This document shows, piece by piece, positions 1 to 9,309 of a stretch of DNA of 64,000 nucleotides (positions within the stretch are counted from its first letter, which is position 1; each line of letters starts with the position of its first letter). The DNA is from JAWXUU01 sp044426045. Lineage in GTDB: Bacteria > Bacillota > Clostridia > Christensenellales > CAMQZB01. The translations under genes and the position numbers were made by a program. Location of the stretch: contig JAWXUX010000002.1 in assembly GCA_044426045.1 (NCBI GenBank), positions 1-64,000 on the forward strand. Reading direction: 5' to 3'. A model generated the notes under the pieces. The model was not told where the DNA came from and ran no database searches. It saw nothing but the letters and a program-made list of their open reading frames with translations.

Positions 1-819
1 CCTGAACGCGCTGTAGCTTCCAAGTTTTGTGTCGTCGATAACTTTGTACCACACTTCAGTATCAAGCGAGCTTGATTCAACCACAACACTGTCCCCAGCT
101 TGAATATCTTCAATTGTGAGAGCAAGCATTTCGTCTTCTGAATCGACAACAACAGTGACTGCTTTTGCAACGTCGGGGATTGCCCAAATTGGAACCATGC
201 CTGATGTGATGTTTGAACCGTCTATGCCTTGCACTAGCTTTCCGTTTGCATCAAGTGAAGCAAGTCCGCTTGCCACGGCTTTTTGCGCAATGAATGATGT
301 GAGGGTGTCTGCGATAGTTTTGAGGTTTTCGCTCGTCCAACCACTGCCTTTCATGGCGGTGATTTGGTCGGCGTTATTTTTGATTGTTTCTGCGTTCCAA
401 CCTGTGCCTTTGATTGCGAGGATATCGTCCGCGTTGCCTTTCACTGTTTCGGCTTCTCTGCCACTGCCCGCAAGGTTTGCAAGTGCGGTTTCGATATCGT
501 CTTTATTTGCTTCCACCATTTCAAGCAGTGCTGTGATCACTGCTGTTATTGTTGTTGCTTCTTCGGTTAGTCCGTCGATTGCATCAACCCCCAATGTGCC
601 ACCGCCGTTTTCAACAAGGAAGTCTATCATTCCATTGATTTTCGACAGCGCAAGCACTGTTATGGGGATATAGTCAAAATATGCTTTCAGTTCCGCCGCC
701 GTCAGTCCTCTGCCGTTTTGCTCCACTGGGTCGTTTGGACGATCTGGAAGGTCAACTATGCGGGTGCCTGAAAATTCAAGCTCGGTGGATTTGTAGTCGG
801 TTAGTTGTGTTTCTGCCAT
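1..819 (-). CDS. Phage tail appendage / fibre-like protein (cut by window edge)
   Basis: The reading frame opens at an ATG at 819 preceded by AAGGAG (825-830) and stays open for 273 codons to base 1, so the C-terminus is missing. It begins MAETQLTDYKSTELEF. The middle holds degenerate repeats of the form NADxIxAxKGxGWxxExxK (residues about 110-160), which look like short helical repeats leading to a fibre shaft. It lies directly downstream of the nozzle-like gene, where short-tailed phages keep their appendage or receptor-binding gene. The role as fibre or appendage is inferred from position and repeat pattern; I do not recognise a precise family. Confidence 0.7.
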   Translation of the reverse strand, partial: MAETQLTDYKSTELEFSGTRIVDLPDRPNDPVEQNGRGLTAAELKAYFDYIPITVLALSKINGMIDFLVENGGGTLGVDAIDGLTEEATTITAVITALLEMVEANKDDIETALANLAGSGREAETVKGNADDILAIKGTGWNAETIKNNADQITAMKGSGWTSENLKTIADTLTSFIAQKAVASGLASLDANGKLVQGIDGSNITSGMVPIWAIPDVAKAVTVVVDSEDEMLALTIEDIQAGDSVVVESSSLDTEVWYKVIDDTKLGSYSAFR

Positions 820-834
820 AACTGCTCCTTTAAT

Positions 835-2886
835 TTATTCTTTTACATAGCTTTGAACAAGTCCAACCATCGTCACGTTGAACAGTCCAAATGGTTTGTC
901 TTTTTCGTCGGAATAGAACCGCATGGATATGTGTTCCCATTTCTTGTATTTCGGTTTGAAATACATTTTCGGTTTTTCGCTTGTGTTGAAGGTGAAATCT
1001 GCAAAGTCTAGGTCGGAAAAGTCAAAATATCCTGTGTTTTCGGTTTTGACGTCTTCAAAAGGCACAAGGTTCGTTGCAATTTTGAGTTTTGCAACGGAAT
1101 GTGCGAAAGACTTGAAGTTTGCATATGCACCTTTTTTGTTTGTTTTCTTTCGATAGTTTATATAATCAAAATAATCGTCGGGCGTTTGCCAGCACGAGAA
1201 GATCGTTATTTCATCGTCGATTGTTTCATCGTGATACGCTGTTGAAACCAACTCGCCGTTTGTGACGTTTTCTTTTGTTTTGTCAAAATTGAATTTGCAC
1301 ACGCAACCGTTTTCCGTGCCAAAATATAAGCTGTCATTTTTGGATAGGATATATGATGCTTTATAAAAATCGTCGCCGTCATAAACGCCTATGCTATCCC
1401 AATAAAAGAACTCATAAGACGCGTCTTGCGTGACGCTGTTCCACTGCCTTGAATCTGCAAGGTATATTTGACCTGAAAGCAAGATAACGAGGTATTGGCG
1501 ATATATTGCGAGTTTTGGAAGCTCGCCGTCTTCTGCACGTGTGTTTTTGATTAGCCGTTGCAATCGTGATTGAACAAGTCCACTTCGGTTTTCAACTGTT
1601 CGCTCGTTGTTTACTTCTAGCGTTGTGATTGATTGCAATCCATCTTCTGACACATAAAGATAGTCGTTGTCAAGGTTTATGCATTCGCCTATTCCTGGGC
1701 GTGTGGCACTGATTTGACTGACTGAATATGTGACTGGCATAACGTCGGTGTCTAGCGTGATTTTGGATGCGTAGAACACTGTGCCGTCGTTGTCGCCGTC
1801 TTTTATTATTCCAAGTCCTGATGATACGGCAAGCATGCTGTTGATTTTGTCGTCGCTGTTGCCCGCGTTCTCAAAGTTTAGATATGAAAAATATTCCGCG
1901 TTATCGTTTTGTGACCAATAGAATGTGTTTTTGCTGTTTGGATCGCCCGCGATAAACACGCGGTTATCAAATAGGCAGAATGTGTCGCAAGAATAAAGCG
2001 GACACTCGTCTGGTTCTTGATAGAATTCAAACACTATAACGTCGTTGGCTTCTAGGTCGAGCGTTGTTTCTACGCCGTCGATTGTTGTTGTGTATGGGTT
2101 TTCAATCGTGAATGTTCTGATAGACGTTGAAACTGGCACTTTGCACGTTGTTTCGTTATCGTTGATTGTGATTGGCAAAATCATGTTTCCGTCATCATCA
2201 AGTGATACGTCGGGATTGTCTACAAATTTATCGGTGTAACGTGGGATATATGTGTATTCGGTTTTTGTTTCGTTCGCGCGATATTCGTTTTTTTGCCAAC
2301 CTGTGAGGATGTTGTACGGTTGATATTCGCTCACTGCGCTGTCGTATGTCCAAAAGTAGGTTGTCGGGATATAGCACACGTCGGAAACGTCGTTGATTTC
2401 AAGCTCGCCGTCTTCGTCTAGCGATACCACTTGATAGTTTTCACCGCTGAGAAGATACAATTTGCTGTTGAAGGTGAAATATTTATATGTGTTTGATGTT
2501 ACGCTCCAGTCTAGGTCGACAAATGTCGCGGGTTCGCTTGGAAAGTTTGTCCAATGCGAGAATTTTGCGCCAAGGTCATTCACGCGGTGTGCGATCATGT
2601 AGTTTGTGTCGTCTATTGTGAAGTGGATAAGCGTTTTTGTTATGTATTGATATGTATAGTTTGCGACTGTGTCACCTTCCATGTGGTTTATAATTCGATG
2701 ACCTGGGCGAGTTTCGATTGCTGCACCCAGGTTTGAATTATAATCTTTATACACGTTGATTGCGAAAGGCGAACGGCGCAAGTCCACTTGTGTGGAATCG
2801 TTTTGGAAGTCTACGCCAAGAAAACCGGTGTAGGTTCGTGTGATGATTTCGTCGTCGTCATATTCGTCTATTGGATACGTGGCCAT
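835..2886 (-). CDS. Podovirus-type tail nozzle protein
   Basis: A 684-residue protein starting MATYPIDEYDDDEI. I chose the ATG at 2886, which has a GAGGG ribosome site and overlaps the previous gene by 19 bases, over an earlier in-frame ATG at 2973 lying deep inside that gene. The sequence is beta-rich with many aromatic and acidic residues, including a repeated 'YLVILLSGQIYLAD'-type blade pattern, compatible with the propeller-like tail nozzle family (T7 gp12 and relatives). It follows a 135-residue adaptor, the same adaptor-nozzle order as in T7-like phages. The assignment rests on size, order and fold impression, not a specific motif. Confidence 0.65.
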   Translation of the reverse strand: MATYPIDEYDDDEIITRTYTGFLGVDFQNDSTQVDLRRSPFAINVYKDYNSNLGAAIETRPGHRIINHMEGDTVANYTYQYITKTLIHFTIDDTNYMIAHRVNDLGAKFSHWTNFPSEPATFVDLDWSVTSNTYKYFTFNSKLYLLSGENYQVVSLDEDGELEINDVSDVCYIPTTYFWTYDSAVSEYQPYNILTGWQKNEYRANETKTEYTYIPRYTDKFVDNPDVSLDDDGNMILPITINDNETTCKVPVSTSIRTFTIENPYTTTIDGVETTLDLEANDVIVFEFYQEPDECPLYSCDTFCLFDNRVFIAGDPNSKNTFYWSQNDNAEYFSYLNFENAGNSDDKINSMLAVSSGLGIIKDGDNDGTVFYASKITLDTDVMPVTYSVSQISATRPGIGECINLDNDYLYVSEDGLQSITTLEVNNERTVENRSGLVQSRLQRLIKNTRAEDGELPKLAIYRQYLVILLSGQIYLADSRQWNSVTQDASYEFFYWDSIGVYDGDDFYKASYILSKNDSLYFGTENGCVCKFNFDKTKENVTNGELVSTAYHDETIDDEITIFSCWQTPDDYFDYINYRKKTNKKGAYANFKSFAHSVAKLKIATNLVPFEDVKTENTGYFDFSDLDFADFTFNTSEKPKMYFKPKYKKWEHISMRFYSDEKDKPFGLFNVTMVGLVQSYVKE

Positions 2887-3275
2887 TTTGTCGCCCTCAC
2901 TACTTTTACGCTTGTTTTTTGCATTGATAGGATTTCTTGAAATTTCGTGTGATGAAAGTTCGTGAAGTTCCAATCGTCACCCGACGTGATTGTTGATGCG
3001 ACTTCATGCACAAGTGCTGCTTGATATTCAAAAGGCAACTGCAATGCGGTTTCGTCGGTGGAAGATACGTCCAAACTTAGCGATAGGTCGGTTTCTTCCG
3101 TGATTTCCTTGAAATTGAACGATGCGTATTTGCCAAAAATTTCAGCTAGCGCTGAATTGATAGCGGGTATCATTTTGTTTTGCACGTCGCTATCGGTTGT
3201 GTATTTGCTGTCCGCTGAGTTCGTGTTTTCTTCAATCAGCTTCGTCGCTTGGTTCATCAATTCGCCGAGTGTCAT
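2868..3275 (-). CDS. Head-tail adaptor (portal-nozzle connector) protein
   Basis: A 135-residue, mostly helical protein beginning MTLGELMNQATKLIEEN. It sits between the decoration/capsid genes and the nozzle-like gene. Size, helical character and position match the gp11-type adaptor that docks under the portal in short-tailed phages. The C-terminal residues are encoded in the overlap with the nozzle gene, so the two are probably translationally coupled. No catalytic motif is expected or seen. The function is inferred from order. Confidence 0.6.
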   Translation of the reverse strand: MTLGELMNQATKLIEENTNSADSKYTTDSDVQNKMIPAINSALAEIFGKYASFNFKEITEETDLSLSLDVSSTDETALQLPFEYQAALVHEVASTITSGDDWNFTNFHHTKFQEILSMQKTSVKVVRATKWPRIQ

Positions 3276-3295
3276 TTGGTTTACTCCTTATTTGT

Positions 3296-3622
3296 TTAGT
3301 GTTCGATTATTTGAACACTTACTGTTGCAGTGGCAATAAGTTCAATTTTGCCCGCGTTGTCACCGTTCACGATTTTGAATCTGCCTGTTTCTGGCAAAAT
3401 GCAAATTTCTTTGCCTGCTGCAATCGCAATTTCCAAGTCTTCAACGCCTTGAATACCGTCGCCCGCTTTTAGTGTTAGCGTTGCAGCTGACGAACCAGCG
3501 TTCGATGCGAGCAAAACAAGGTCGCGACCTGAAAAGTCTATGTATGTGGCTGTTGTGCCAACGGATGTTGCCGCCGTCATTTCCACGGCTGTGTTTATTG
3601 ATGTGTTTACTGTTTTAGACAT
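3296..3622 (-). CDS. Probable capsid decoration / head protein
   Basis: A 108-residue protein with a strongly beta-type, Ala/Thr/Gly-rich sequence and no membrane segment, immediately downstream of the major capsid gene with 14 bases between them. The composition suggests a single immunoglobulin- or jelly-roll-like domain as in head decoration proteins. In many siphoviruses and podoviruses this slot holds a decoration or head-stabilising protein. There is no diagnostic motif, so a short head-closure role is an alternative. Confidence 0.5.
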   Translation of the reverse strand: MSKTVNTSINTAVEMTAATSVGTTATYIDFSGRDLVLLASNAGSSAATLTLKAGDGIQGVEDLEIAIAAGKEICILPETGRFKIVNGDNAGKIELIATATVSVQIIEH

Positions 3623-3636
3623 TTTTTATACCCTCC

Positions 3637-4470
3637 TTACGTGATATCTTCATACGCCGTGATGTCCAATCTGATTAATTCTTTAGGACGCACAACTTTT
3701 GTGCCATAAAGGTCCAAACCTTTTACCGCATCACAGAACTTACCTTCTGGACGATATGGTTCAACTTTTGAAATTTGTTTTGCATGCGCAAAAGACCTTC
3801 TTGCAACAAAAACAAAGCAACAATCTTTAGTGCCATTTTGTGGCAAGTTATTTGAAACATAGATATCAATGCCTGATGTTTTACCCATGAATCCGTTTGT
3901 TACATATTTTGAGTTGTTTGTGTCAAGTTCTTCAACCGATTGTTCCAATTTTTCGTGGAATTCTGGGGTAACAGCTGCCACGATGTGAGCTGAGCTTTGT
4001 ACACCATTTTTTACCAACATTGCTTTCGCACGTTGCAAATATTTTCGCACATTGCTAGTTGTCAACGATGCAACTGCAATTGTTTGTGATGTGCCTGCCA
4101 AAAGTTTCAATCCAATGTCGGTATCTTCTTGTGATGACATTCCTTCGTTTGCTTCGCCCATGATTGCTTCCATGATACCGCCAACACCTTGACGTTTATC
4201 AATATCGTCAATTGCTACGTTGAAATATTTTGCTTTGTCAATTTCAAGTGCAATTGAAGTATCTTGCAATACTTCAGCTTCACCAATATCTGTGCCGTCA
4301 TAATCACCGATTGTTACAGCGCCGACACCCAAAATATTTACTTTGTCACCTTTTGCTGAAATATTGCCTTCGTATTGCCTATTTGCCAATGGTGCAAGCA
4401 CCAAAAGCTTCTCGTTTTCACGAAGTATGTCTTCCGCCCATACTTCAGGAATAAAATTTTCATATGCCAT
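3637..4470 (-). CDS. Major capsid protein (HK97 fold likely)
   Basis: A 277-residue protein beginning MAYENFIPEVWAEDIL, a typical N-terminus of the 'P22 coat / gene 5' type of capsid proteins, where a short helical start is followed by 'GDKVNILGVGAVTIGDYDG'-like strands. A mid-protein stretch reads LTTSNVRKYLQRAKAMLVKNG, typical of the spine helix of HK97-fold capsids, followed by a DIYVSNNLP strand. It lies between the scaffold gene and the decoration gene. Length and order support the call strongly, although no homology search was possible. Confidence 0.85.
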   Translation of the reverse strand: MAYENFIPEVWAEDILRENEKLLVLAPLANRQYEGNISAKGDKVNILGVGAVTIGDYDGTDIGEAEVLQDTSIALEIDKAKYFNVAIDDIDKRQGVGGIMEAIMGEANEGMSSQEDTDIGLKLLAGTSQTIAVASLTTSNVRKYLQRAKAMLVKNGVQSSAHIVAAVTPEFHEKLEQSVEELDTNNSKYVTNGFMGKTSGIDIYVSNNLPQNGTKDCCFVFVARRSFAHAKQISKVEPYRPEGKFCDAVKGLDLYGTKVVRPKELIRLDITAYEDIT

Positions 4471-4482
4471 GTTATTCTCCTT

Positions 4483-5238
4483 TTACCACTTTAGTTGTGA
4501 TTTTTTAATTTTTTCGTAGTTTGCTTTTACTTCACTGCGCGACATCTTTTTAACTTGATCGCGTGTGTAATAATCGCCTTGTGTTGCTGTTTGTGACTTT
4601 GTCGAGCCAATGCTTGGTGGAATTGGTTTTTGTCGAGATTTAATCATCTCGTAGGCTTCCACGCCGTCTATGCCCGATTTTGTTACCATATCAAAGAACG
4701 TTTTGCCAAGTTTTGTCACGTCAACTTTATCGTCTGGGTACGCTTTGTTGATATCTTGCTGAATACCTATGAATTTTAAAGCTGATTGCATGCCTTGGTT
4801 TTGTGCGGTCAATTTTTGTACAGCTTCGCTTTCCGCGATTGCTTTTTGCTTTTCGCTTTCTCTTGTGCGATACTGCTCAACTGTGATGCCTTCCTTTTCT
4901 GCAAAGACGGCATCCACATCGTCATAGCCAACTTGCTTCAATGCTTGTAACGCTTTTTCGTGCTTTTCATTTAGCTTTTTGGCTTTTTCTTCCGCTTCCT
5001 TTCTCGCCTTTTCAAGCGCGATACGTTCGCCACGTTCTTCTTTACCTTTTTTCCAATTTGTTTTTTCTTTTTCGCCGTCTTTTGCGGGGTTGTCTACTTC
5101 TTGGGACGTTGCTGTTTGCGCGTTTTCAGCTTGTCCGCTTTCGACTGTTTGTCCGCCGTCTGGCGATGTTACTTCTTGCGTTACTTCTGATGCTACTGGT
5201 GCTTCAGTTGCTACGGCTTGCGTGTTTTCCATTTCCAT
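4483..5238 (-). CDS. Capsid scaffolding protein
   Basis: A 251-residue, highly charged, low-complexity protein. Residues 1-50 are rich in Thr, Glu and Val; residues about 55-130 form a long Lys/Glu-rich coiled coil (EKARKEAEEKAKKLNEKHEK); the C-terminus is basic (KANYEKIKKSQLKW), as expected for a tail that binds coat protein. It lies between portal and capsid genes, the standard scaffold position. Scaffold proteins diverge fast, so the call relies on composition and location. Confidence 0.8.
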   Translation of the reverse strand: MEMENTQAVATEAPVASEVTQEVTSPDGGQTVESGQAENAQTATSQEVDNPAKDGEKEKTNWKKGKEERGERIALEKARKEAEEKAKKLNEKHEKALQALKQVGYDDVDAVFAEKEGITVEQYRTRESEKQKAIAESEAVQKLTAQNQGMQSALKFIGIQQDINKAYPDDKVDVTKLGKTFFDMVTKSGIDGVEAYEMIKSRQKPIPPSIGSTKSQTATQGDYYTRDQVKKMSRSEVKANYEKIKKSQLKW

Positions 5239-5286
5239 GATTTACTCCTGCGTTTATTGTCCGCGTGACTTTTCTAGCATGTTTTT

Positions 5287-5329
5287 GCGTTGCCGTTCGC
5301 ACTGGGCATTTTTACGCGTTGCCGTTCGC
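5287..5329. repeat. 14-bp direct repeat between portal and scaffold genes
   Basis: The sequence gcgttgccgttcgc occurs at 5287-5300 and again at 5316-5329, 29 bases apart. The second copy encodes the last residues of the portal (ANGNA); the first lies just downstream of the portal stop codon. It looks like a small local duplication. Confidence 0.6.
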
Positions 5330-7126
5330 TATCGTTTCGGCGCTTTGTGTGCCGTTTTGACCTGTGAATTGAGAAAGTACTTGCTCGCCTATTTGGGCAA
5401 GCTGTGGAAGTTTTTGCGATAAGTCGTCATATGCTGTGGACTTGCCTTGATATTCGTTTCTTTGTGCCGTTGCATACTCCATTGCTTGTTTCATTTCTGC
5501 GATAACTTGCATCAACTGTTGCATTTGTAGTTCATATTGTTGTTGCATGATTTGTAGTTGACGTTTACCTTCAACAACTTTTAAAAGTTTGTCTTTTGGT
5601 GCGATGCTACCTTCTGGCAATGAATCAACATAGTTTTCAAAGGCTATGTGTCCAGCAGCAAGAAGATTTTCGAGCGTTTGCTCTTCCGCGTATTTTGAAT
5701 ACGGCGTTGTCGGTGATGTGTTGATTTTTATCATCAAGTTTGCATTTTCCAACTCTTCGCGTGTGACTTGCGATATAACTTCGATTTCGACTGTTTGTCC
5801 GTTTTGAAGTTGCACCGTTTGTATTTCTGACACTTCGATACCGTTTGGGCGATAGTATGTGTAAATATCCCACCAAACTTTGCCAAGGTCTTCCATGAAC
5901 GTTTTGAAACGTGAGTTTTGATAGTTCAATGTTGTTGCGGCACTGTCTTTCGCTGCAACAATCGCTGCACCTGATGTGTTTGATAAATTGACGTTTGCTA
6001 GTGCGGCATCTGATGCACCCGCATTTTCTTTTGTGATCGTCATAATGTCGCTTGCATATTTGATTGCATCTGCCGAAACTGTTGGGAACGGCAAATATCC
6101 AATGATGTTTGCTATTTCCTGTGGGTTACCAGTAATTTCAATTGTTGATCCAAACTCGTCTAGTGCATCGACGTCTTCAATACAAGTTGTGTTGACCACT
6201 TTTTTTGGATATGCATGTTGCTTATTGATAACAGACATGCGTGCATAGTGCTTATTTACTTCAATTTGATTTGCAATCTTTTCATAAACTTCGCCCGCTC
6301 CTCGACACCAACCTTTTTGTGCTGTCCACGGCAATAGTGCGATTGGGTATAGTGTTGTGGTTGTGTTTGTTTCTGGATAGAATACAAGCTGTTCGGTGAA
6401 CTTCTTCATCCAAACTTCGCCGTCACACTTCCAAAGTTTAATAACACACTGAACTTTGCCTTCGCCGGTGTCCAGTTCGTCTTTTGCCATGTCGCCCGCT
6501 TCGTAGGTTGTTTCATCGTCTGATGCAATGCGTTCGATATCTTCTTCGGGAACTCCCTGTTCTTTTGCAATACGCTTAATGTTAGAAACTGTATCGCGAT
6601 ATGGGAGGAAAATATATTCTTGTTTCTGAACGTCGGTTTCTTGCTCATTTGAAAACATTACTTCCGTTGAACATTTGACTTCCATTTCAATCTTGCCAGC
6701 TTCTTCATTCCAATAGGAATAAGCAACGCCAAGACCAGAAACAGCAGCCGCGATATTAACTTCCCAACTTTTGCCGTCAAGGTCGGTTTGTTCCGCCGTC
6801 TGTGTGAACAAATCACTCATTTTATTTGCAAGCACAAGCTGACTTTCATAAAGACCAGCGTCTTCCACTGGACCAGGTTCAAATGCAAGCGTTAAGCCGT
6901 TTTGGCATATTGTTCCGACTTTGTAATTAACAATGTTTGTGATAAAGTTTGCTGACGGAAATCCTTCTGGGTTCGCGCCCCAACCTCTATCTTCGTAAAA
7001 CTGATATGCTTTATTGACCTTTGTGTATAGGCTTCTACCCTGTAAAAAGTCAACGCATTTTTTATACTCCGCATAATCTTCGCGCGGATAATATTGATTT
7101 TCTTTTTTATCTTTTTTCTTCTTCAT
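5312..7126 (-). CDS. Portal protein
   Basis: A 604-residue protein. The ATG at 7126 is preferred because it has AAGGCGG upstream and does not overlap the previous gene, whereas an in-frame ATG at 7153 would. N-terminal Lys-rich residues are followed by YYPREDYAEYKKCVDFLQG and the long alpha/beta stretches of dodecameric portals, including a polar C-terminal Gln-rich coiled coil (LQIMQQQYELQMQQLMQV). The length matches podovirus-type portals (about 500-700 residues). It lies between the terminase and the scaffold. It forms the DNA-entry ring of the head. Confidence 0.88.
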   Translation of the reverse strand: MKKKKDKKENQYYPREDYAEYKKCVDFLQGRSLYTKVNKAYQFYEDRGWGANPEGFPSANFITNIVNYKVGTICQNGLTLAFEPGPVEDAGLYESQLVLANKMSDLFTQTAEQTDLDGKSWEVNIAAAVSGLGVAYSYWNEEAGKIEMEVKCSTEVMFSNEQETDVQKQEYIFLPYRDTVSNIKRIAKEQGVPEEDIERIASDDETTYEAGDMAKDELDTGEGKVQCVIKLWKCDGEVWMKKFTEQLVFYPETNTTTTLYPIALLPWTAQKGWCRGAGEVYEKIANQIEVNKHYARMSVINKQHAYPKKVVNTTCIEDVDALDEFGSTIEITGNPQEIANIIGYLPFPTVSADAIKYASDIMTITKENAGASDAALANVNLSNTSGAAIVAAKDSAATTLNYQNSRFKTFMEDLGKVWWDIYTYYRPNGIEVSEIQTVQLQNGQTVEIEVISQVTREELENANLMIKINTSPTTPYSKYAEEQTLENLLAAGHIAFENYVDSLPEGSIAPKDKLLKVVEGKRQLQIMQQQYELQMQQLMQVIAEMKQAMEYATAQRNEYQGKSTAYDDLSQKLPQLAQIGEQVLSQFTGQNGTQSAETIANGNA

Positions 7127-7136
7127 ATTTCCCGCC

Positions 7137-7322
7137 TTATTTAAAATCTTCAATCGCTTTCAGCTTTCTTTCAATTTCATCGCGATTTTTCTTTGCTTCG
7201 GTGTTGTCTTTCTTTTCTTTCGGTTGTTCTTGCGGTTGCGGTTTACTTCTCGCTTTCACGCGATCGATTATTAAAAGCGCGAGCGTGGCGCAAGAAACTA
7301 GAAGTGTTAGTATTTCTATCAT
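7137..7322 (-). CDS. Small single-pass membrane protein, phage
   Basis: A 61-residue protein: residues 2-19 are a hydrophobic segment (IEILTLLVSCATLALLII), followed by a basic, Pro/Gln-rich then Lys/Glu-rich tail. Its start overlaps the end of the large terminase gene by 4 bases (ATGA), so it belongs to the late operon. I do not recognise a family. The location between terminase and portal is not where holins usually sit, so no lysis role is claimed. Confidence 0.6.
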   Translation of the reverse strand: MIEILTLLVSCATLALLIIDRVKARSKPQPQEQPKEKKDNTEAKKNRDEIERKLKAIEDFK

Positions 7323-8665
7323 ATAATTTTCATCTTTTCCCCTTTTTCTGAATTTGATTTCCGTTTTATTTCAAAAGCTGGTCGCGGTTCTTCCTTCAAT
7401 TGCTTTTGTGGCCTTGCATTTCCCGCAACGTAGTAACGCAACGCATCGCATGCGTGGGTGAGTTCGTGCGGATTTTTTGCACAATCGTCGGGGTTGTGCT
7501 CGTCTGCTTGAATGTTCGACAATGAACGTATAAGATTTGTGCAAGTGTCAAATATAACCAGCTGAGTTTCGCCGTCGATTATTCTCATTTTTTCCTTGAG
7601 GTCACGCCAGCCGTTTATTCTGTCCGCTTGAACCTTCCACAGCCTTACGCCGTTTTTGCGAAAATGCTCGCTTGCGGGTGTCCCTGTGGCGGCCTTGTCG
7701 CCGAATATGTCTGGCGGGGCAAATGTCGCGCGAACTTGTTTTTTTCCACGCGCGTGCAAAATTGTTTCAGCTGCTTCCGAAACGATTAAGTTTGATTTAT
7801 ATATTTCGTTGACAACATAGCTTTTGCCGTTGTCATCAATCGCGATCTGATAGCATGCGAGCATGTCAAGGCCGTAGTCAAATGCTTCGTATGTTCGCCA
7901 ATGCTCGGGAATTGCAAGCGGCTTAATAACGTGCACATCTCTGTTGAATCCCTCAAAGAATCTTCCGTCATATGCATCCCAATCGCCATACCGCAATCGT
8001 AAACGCTCGGTTTCGTCAAGGTTTTCCAACCGTTCAAGATACCGCGGGTCTTTCTGCATCAAAAATTTATTTTCAGTGACCAAAGACGGAATAAATGTTC
8101 TTGTGCCTATCTGTTTGCCGTCTTGGTACACTTCGTGAATTTCGCCCCAATCGCCTATGTCAATGAACCTTTCTTTCACCCATGTGTGACCAACGCCACC
8201 GGGGTTTGTTGTTGATTTCACGCCTTTTGGATAATTGTTTGCACCACGCACACGCGAAAGCATGTATTTATACATTTTTTCAGTGAAATGCGTGAGTTCG
8301 TCAAAACGTATCACGTCAAATTCCGCTGATTGATATTTATAAACGTCGCTTTCAGTGCCGATATATCCCAAATACACTTTTGAACCATTCAAAAATGTAA
8401 ATTCATGCTTCGTTGCGTTATATTTATAAGTCCCTTGGGGGAATATTTCTCGCGCTACTGGTTCGATAGACAATTCCAATTCTACAAATGTTCTTCTGAA
8501 GATTATTTGACGCGACTTTTTGTATTTCATGGCAAATTGACAAGCGTCAAGAACTTGGCCATAGCTTTTACCGCCACCCGCCGCACCGCCGTAAAGCGTT
8601 TCAAATGCTTCTGAGTGAAGAAAATTCCATTGTTTCGCCGTCGCTTCCTTTCTTACTTGTGCCAT
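7319..8665 (-). CDS. Terminase large subunit
   Basis: A 448-residue packaging ATPase and nuclease. Walker A is GGAAGGGKS at about residues 26-34; Walker B is VIRFDELTHF at about 119-128, ending in the catalytic Asp-Glu. The C-terminal half has the RNase H-like nuclease acidic residues in context (EAFDYGLDM, near 247-255) and ends in a His/Asp-containing HELTHACDALRYYV segment typical of TerL. The start codon overlaps the stop of the small subunit gene by one base (TAATG). Together with the small subunit it cuts and packages the genome through the portal. Confidence 0.95.
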   Translation of the reverse strand: MAQVRKEATAKQWNFLHSEAFETLYGGAAGGGKSYGQVLDACQFAMKYKKSRQIIFRRTFVELELSIEPVAREIFPQGTYKYNATKHEFTFLNGSKVYLGYIGTESDVYKYQSAEFDVIRFDELTHFTEKMYKYMLSRVRGANNYPKGVKSTTNPGGVGHTWVKERFIDIGDWGEIHEVYQDGKQIGTRTFIPSLVTENKFLMQKDPRYLERLENLDETERLRLRYGDWDAYDGRFFEGFNRDVHVIKPLAIPEHWRTYEAFDYGLDMLACYQIAIDDNGKSYVVNEIYKSNLIVSEAAETILHARGKKQVRATFAPPDIFGDKAATGTPASEHFRKNGVRLWKVQADRINGWRDLKEKMRIIDGETQLVIFDTCTNLIRSLSNIQADEHNPDDCAKNPHELTHACDALRYYVAGNARPQKQLKEEPRPAFEIKRKSNSEKGEKMKII

Positions 8666-9159
8666 TAGTTATCCTTTGTCAATTGAACGATAAACTCGTT
8701 GTTTATATCCCCTTTCGCTTCAACTTTTTGTGAGTATCTTTCTGGGTATAGGTTGCATAATGCAAATTCAATCAAACGCGGGGGTGGCTGAACGATAATT
8801 TCTTCGTCCGCATACGCAATGTATTCTTCTTCGGATGTTATCCTTCCAGTGATTGGATCGCGTTCTGTATTTTTCATCTTGATTGGCTTTTTAACTTTTT
8901 GTTTTGTTGGTTTCAGTAGGTCAAGGAACGCTTCTTCTATCGAAAATTTTGTTGTGTCGCCGTCTTCTTCAAAAAGATAACCAACATCTTCGTTGATTGA
9001 TTTGTAATAATACATTGATGCGGAAGATATCCCCAATTCTTTGGCTATTTCTTCAACAGTCTTGCCAGCACGATACCACGCCCGCACTTTTTGCGAATTA
9101 TTCAAAATCTTCACCAAATTTTTGTTTGGCTTTTTCTCTTTTTTAGAATTCTTTTCCAT
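8665..9159 (-). CDS. Terminase small subunit
   Basis: A 164-residue protein when started at the ATG at 9159 (weak TTGGAA site upstream); the frame extends to a GTG at 9213 with no ribosome site, so the exact start is uncertain. After a Lys-rich tail it has a helix-turn-helix (KTVEEIAKELGISSASMYYYK) that would bind the packaging site, and near the C-terminus the NLYPERY motif often seen in TerS proteins. It lies immediately before the large subunit. It is expected to recognise cos or pac DNA, possibly in the repeat region just upstream. Confidence 0.85.
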   Translation of the reverse strand: MEKNSKKEKKPNKNLVKILNNSQKVRAWYRAGKTVEEIAKELGISSASMYYYKSINEDVGYLFEEDGDTTKFSIEEAFLDLLKPTKQKVKKPIKMKNTERDPITGRITSEEEYIAYADEEIIVQPPPRLIEFALCNLYPERYSQKVEAKGDINNEFIVQLTKDN

Positions 9160-9234
9160 TTTTCCAACTTTTTTATTGATTTTTTCTCTCTGATAAATAT
9201 TGTTCGCGCCCACACACGTATATGCACACGCTCA

Positions 9235-9287
9235 CAAAAAGAGGGGTGAAGAAATACTCCGCTTTAACACTTTATATCTCTTCACCC
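9235..9287 (-). terminator. Hairpin upstream of terS, terminator-like on minus strand
   Basis: Nine-base perfect arms GGGTGAAGA (9244-9252) and TCTTCACCC (9279-9287) enclose a 26-base loop. Read on the minus strand the hairpin is followed by CTCTTTTT, so it can act as an attenuator or terminator before the late genes. The large loop makes it weaker than a classical terminator; it may instead be part of a packaging site. Confidence 0.4.
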
Positions 9288-9309
9288 TACAATTTTAGTT
9301 TAGAAAAGT

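Noticed and set aside
2887..2973. Earlier start for the nozzle-like protein at 2973
   Set aside because: It would overlap the adaptor gene by over 100 bases; the ATG at 2886 has a ribosome site.
5239..5311. Tiny frames between portal and scaffold (for example an 11-codon frame)
   Set aside because: Too short, and no conserved feature apart from the 14-bp repeat.
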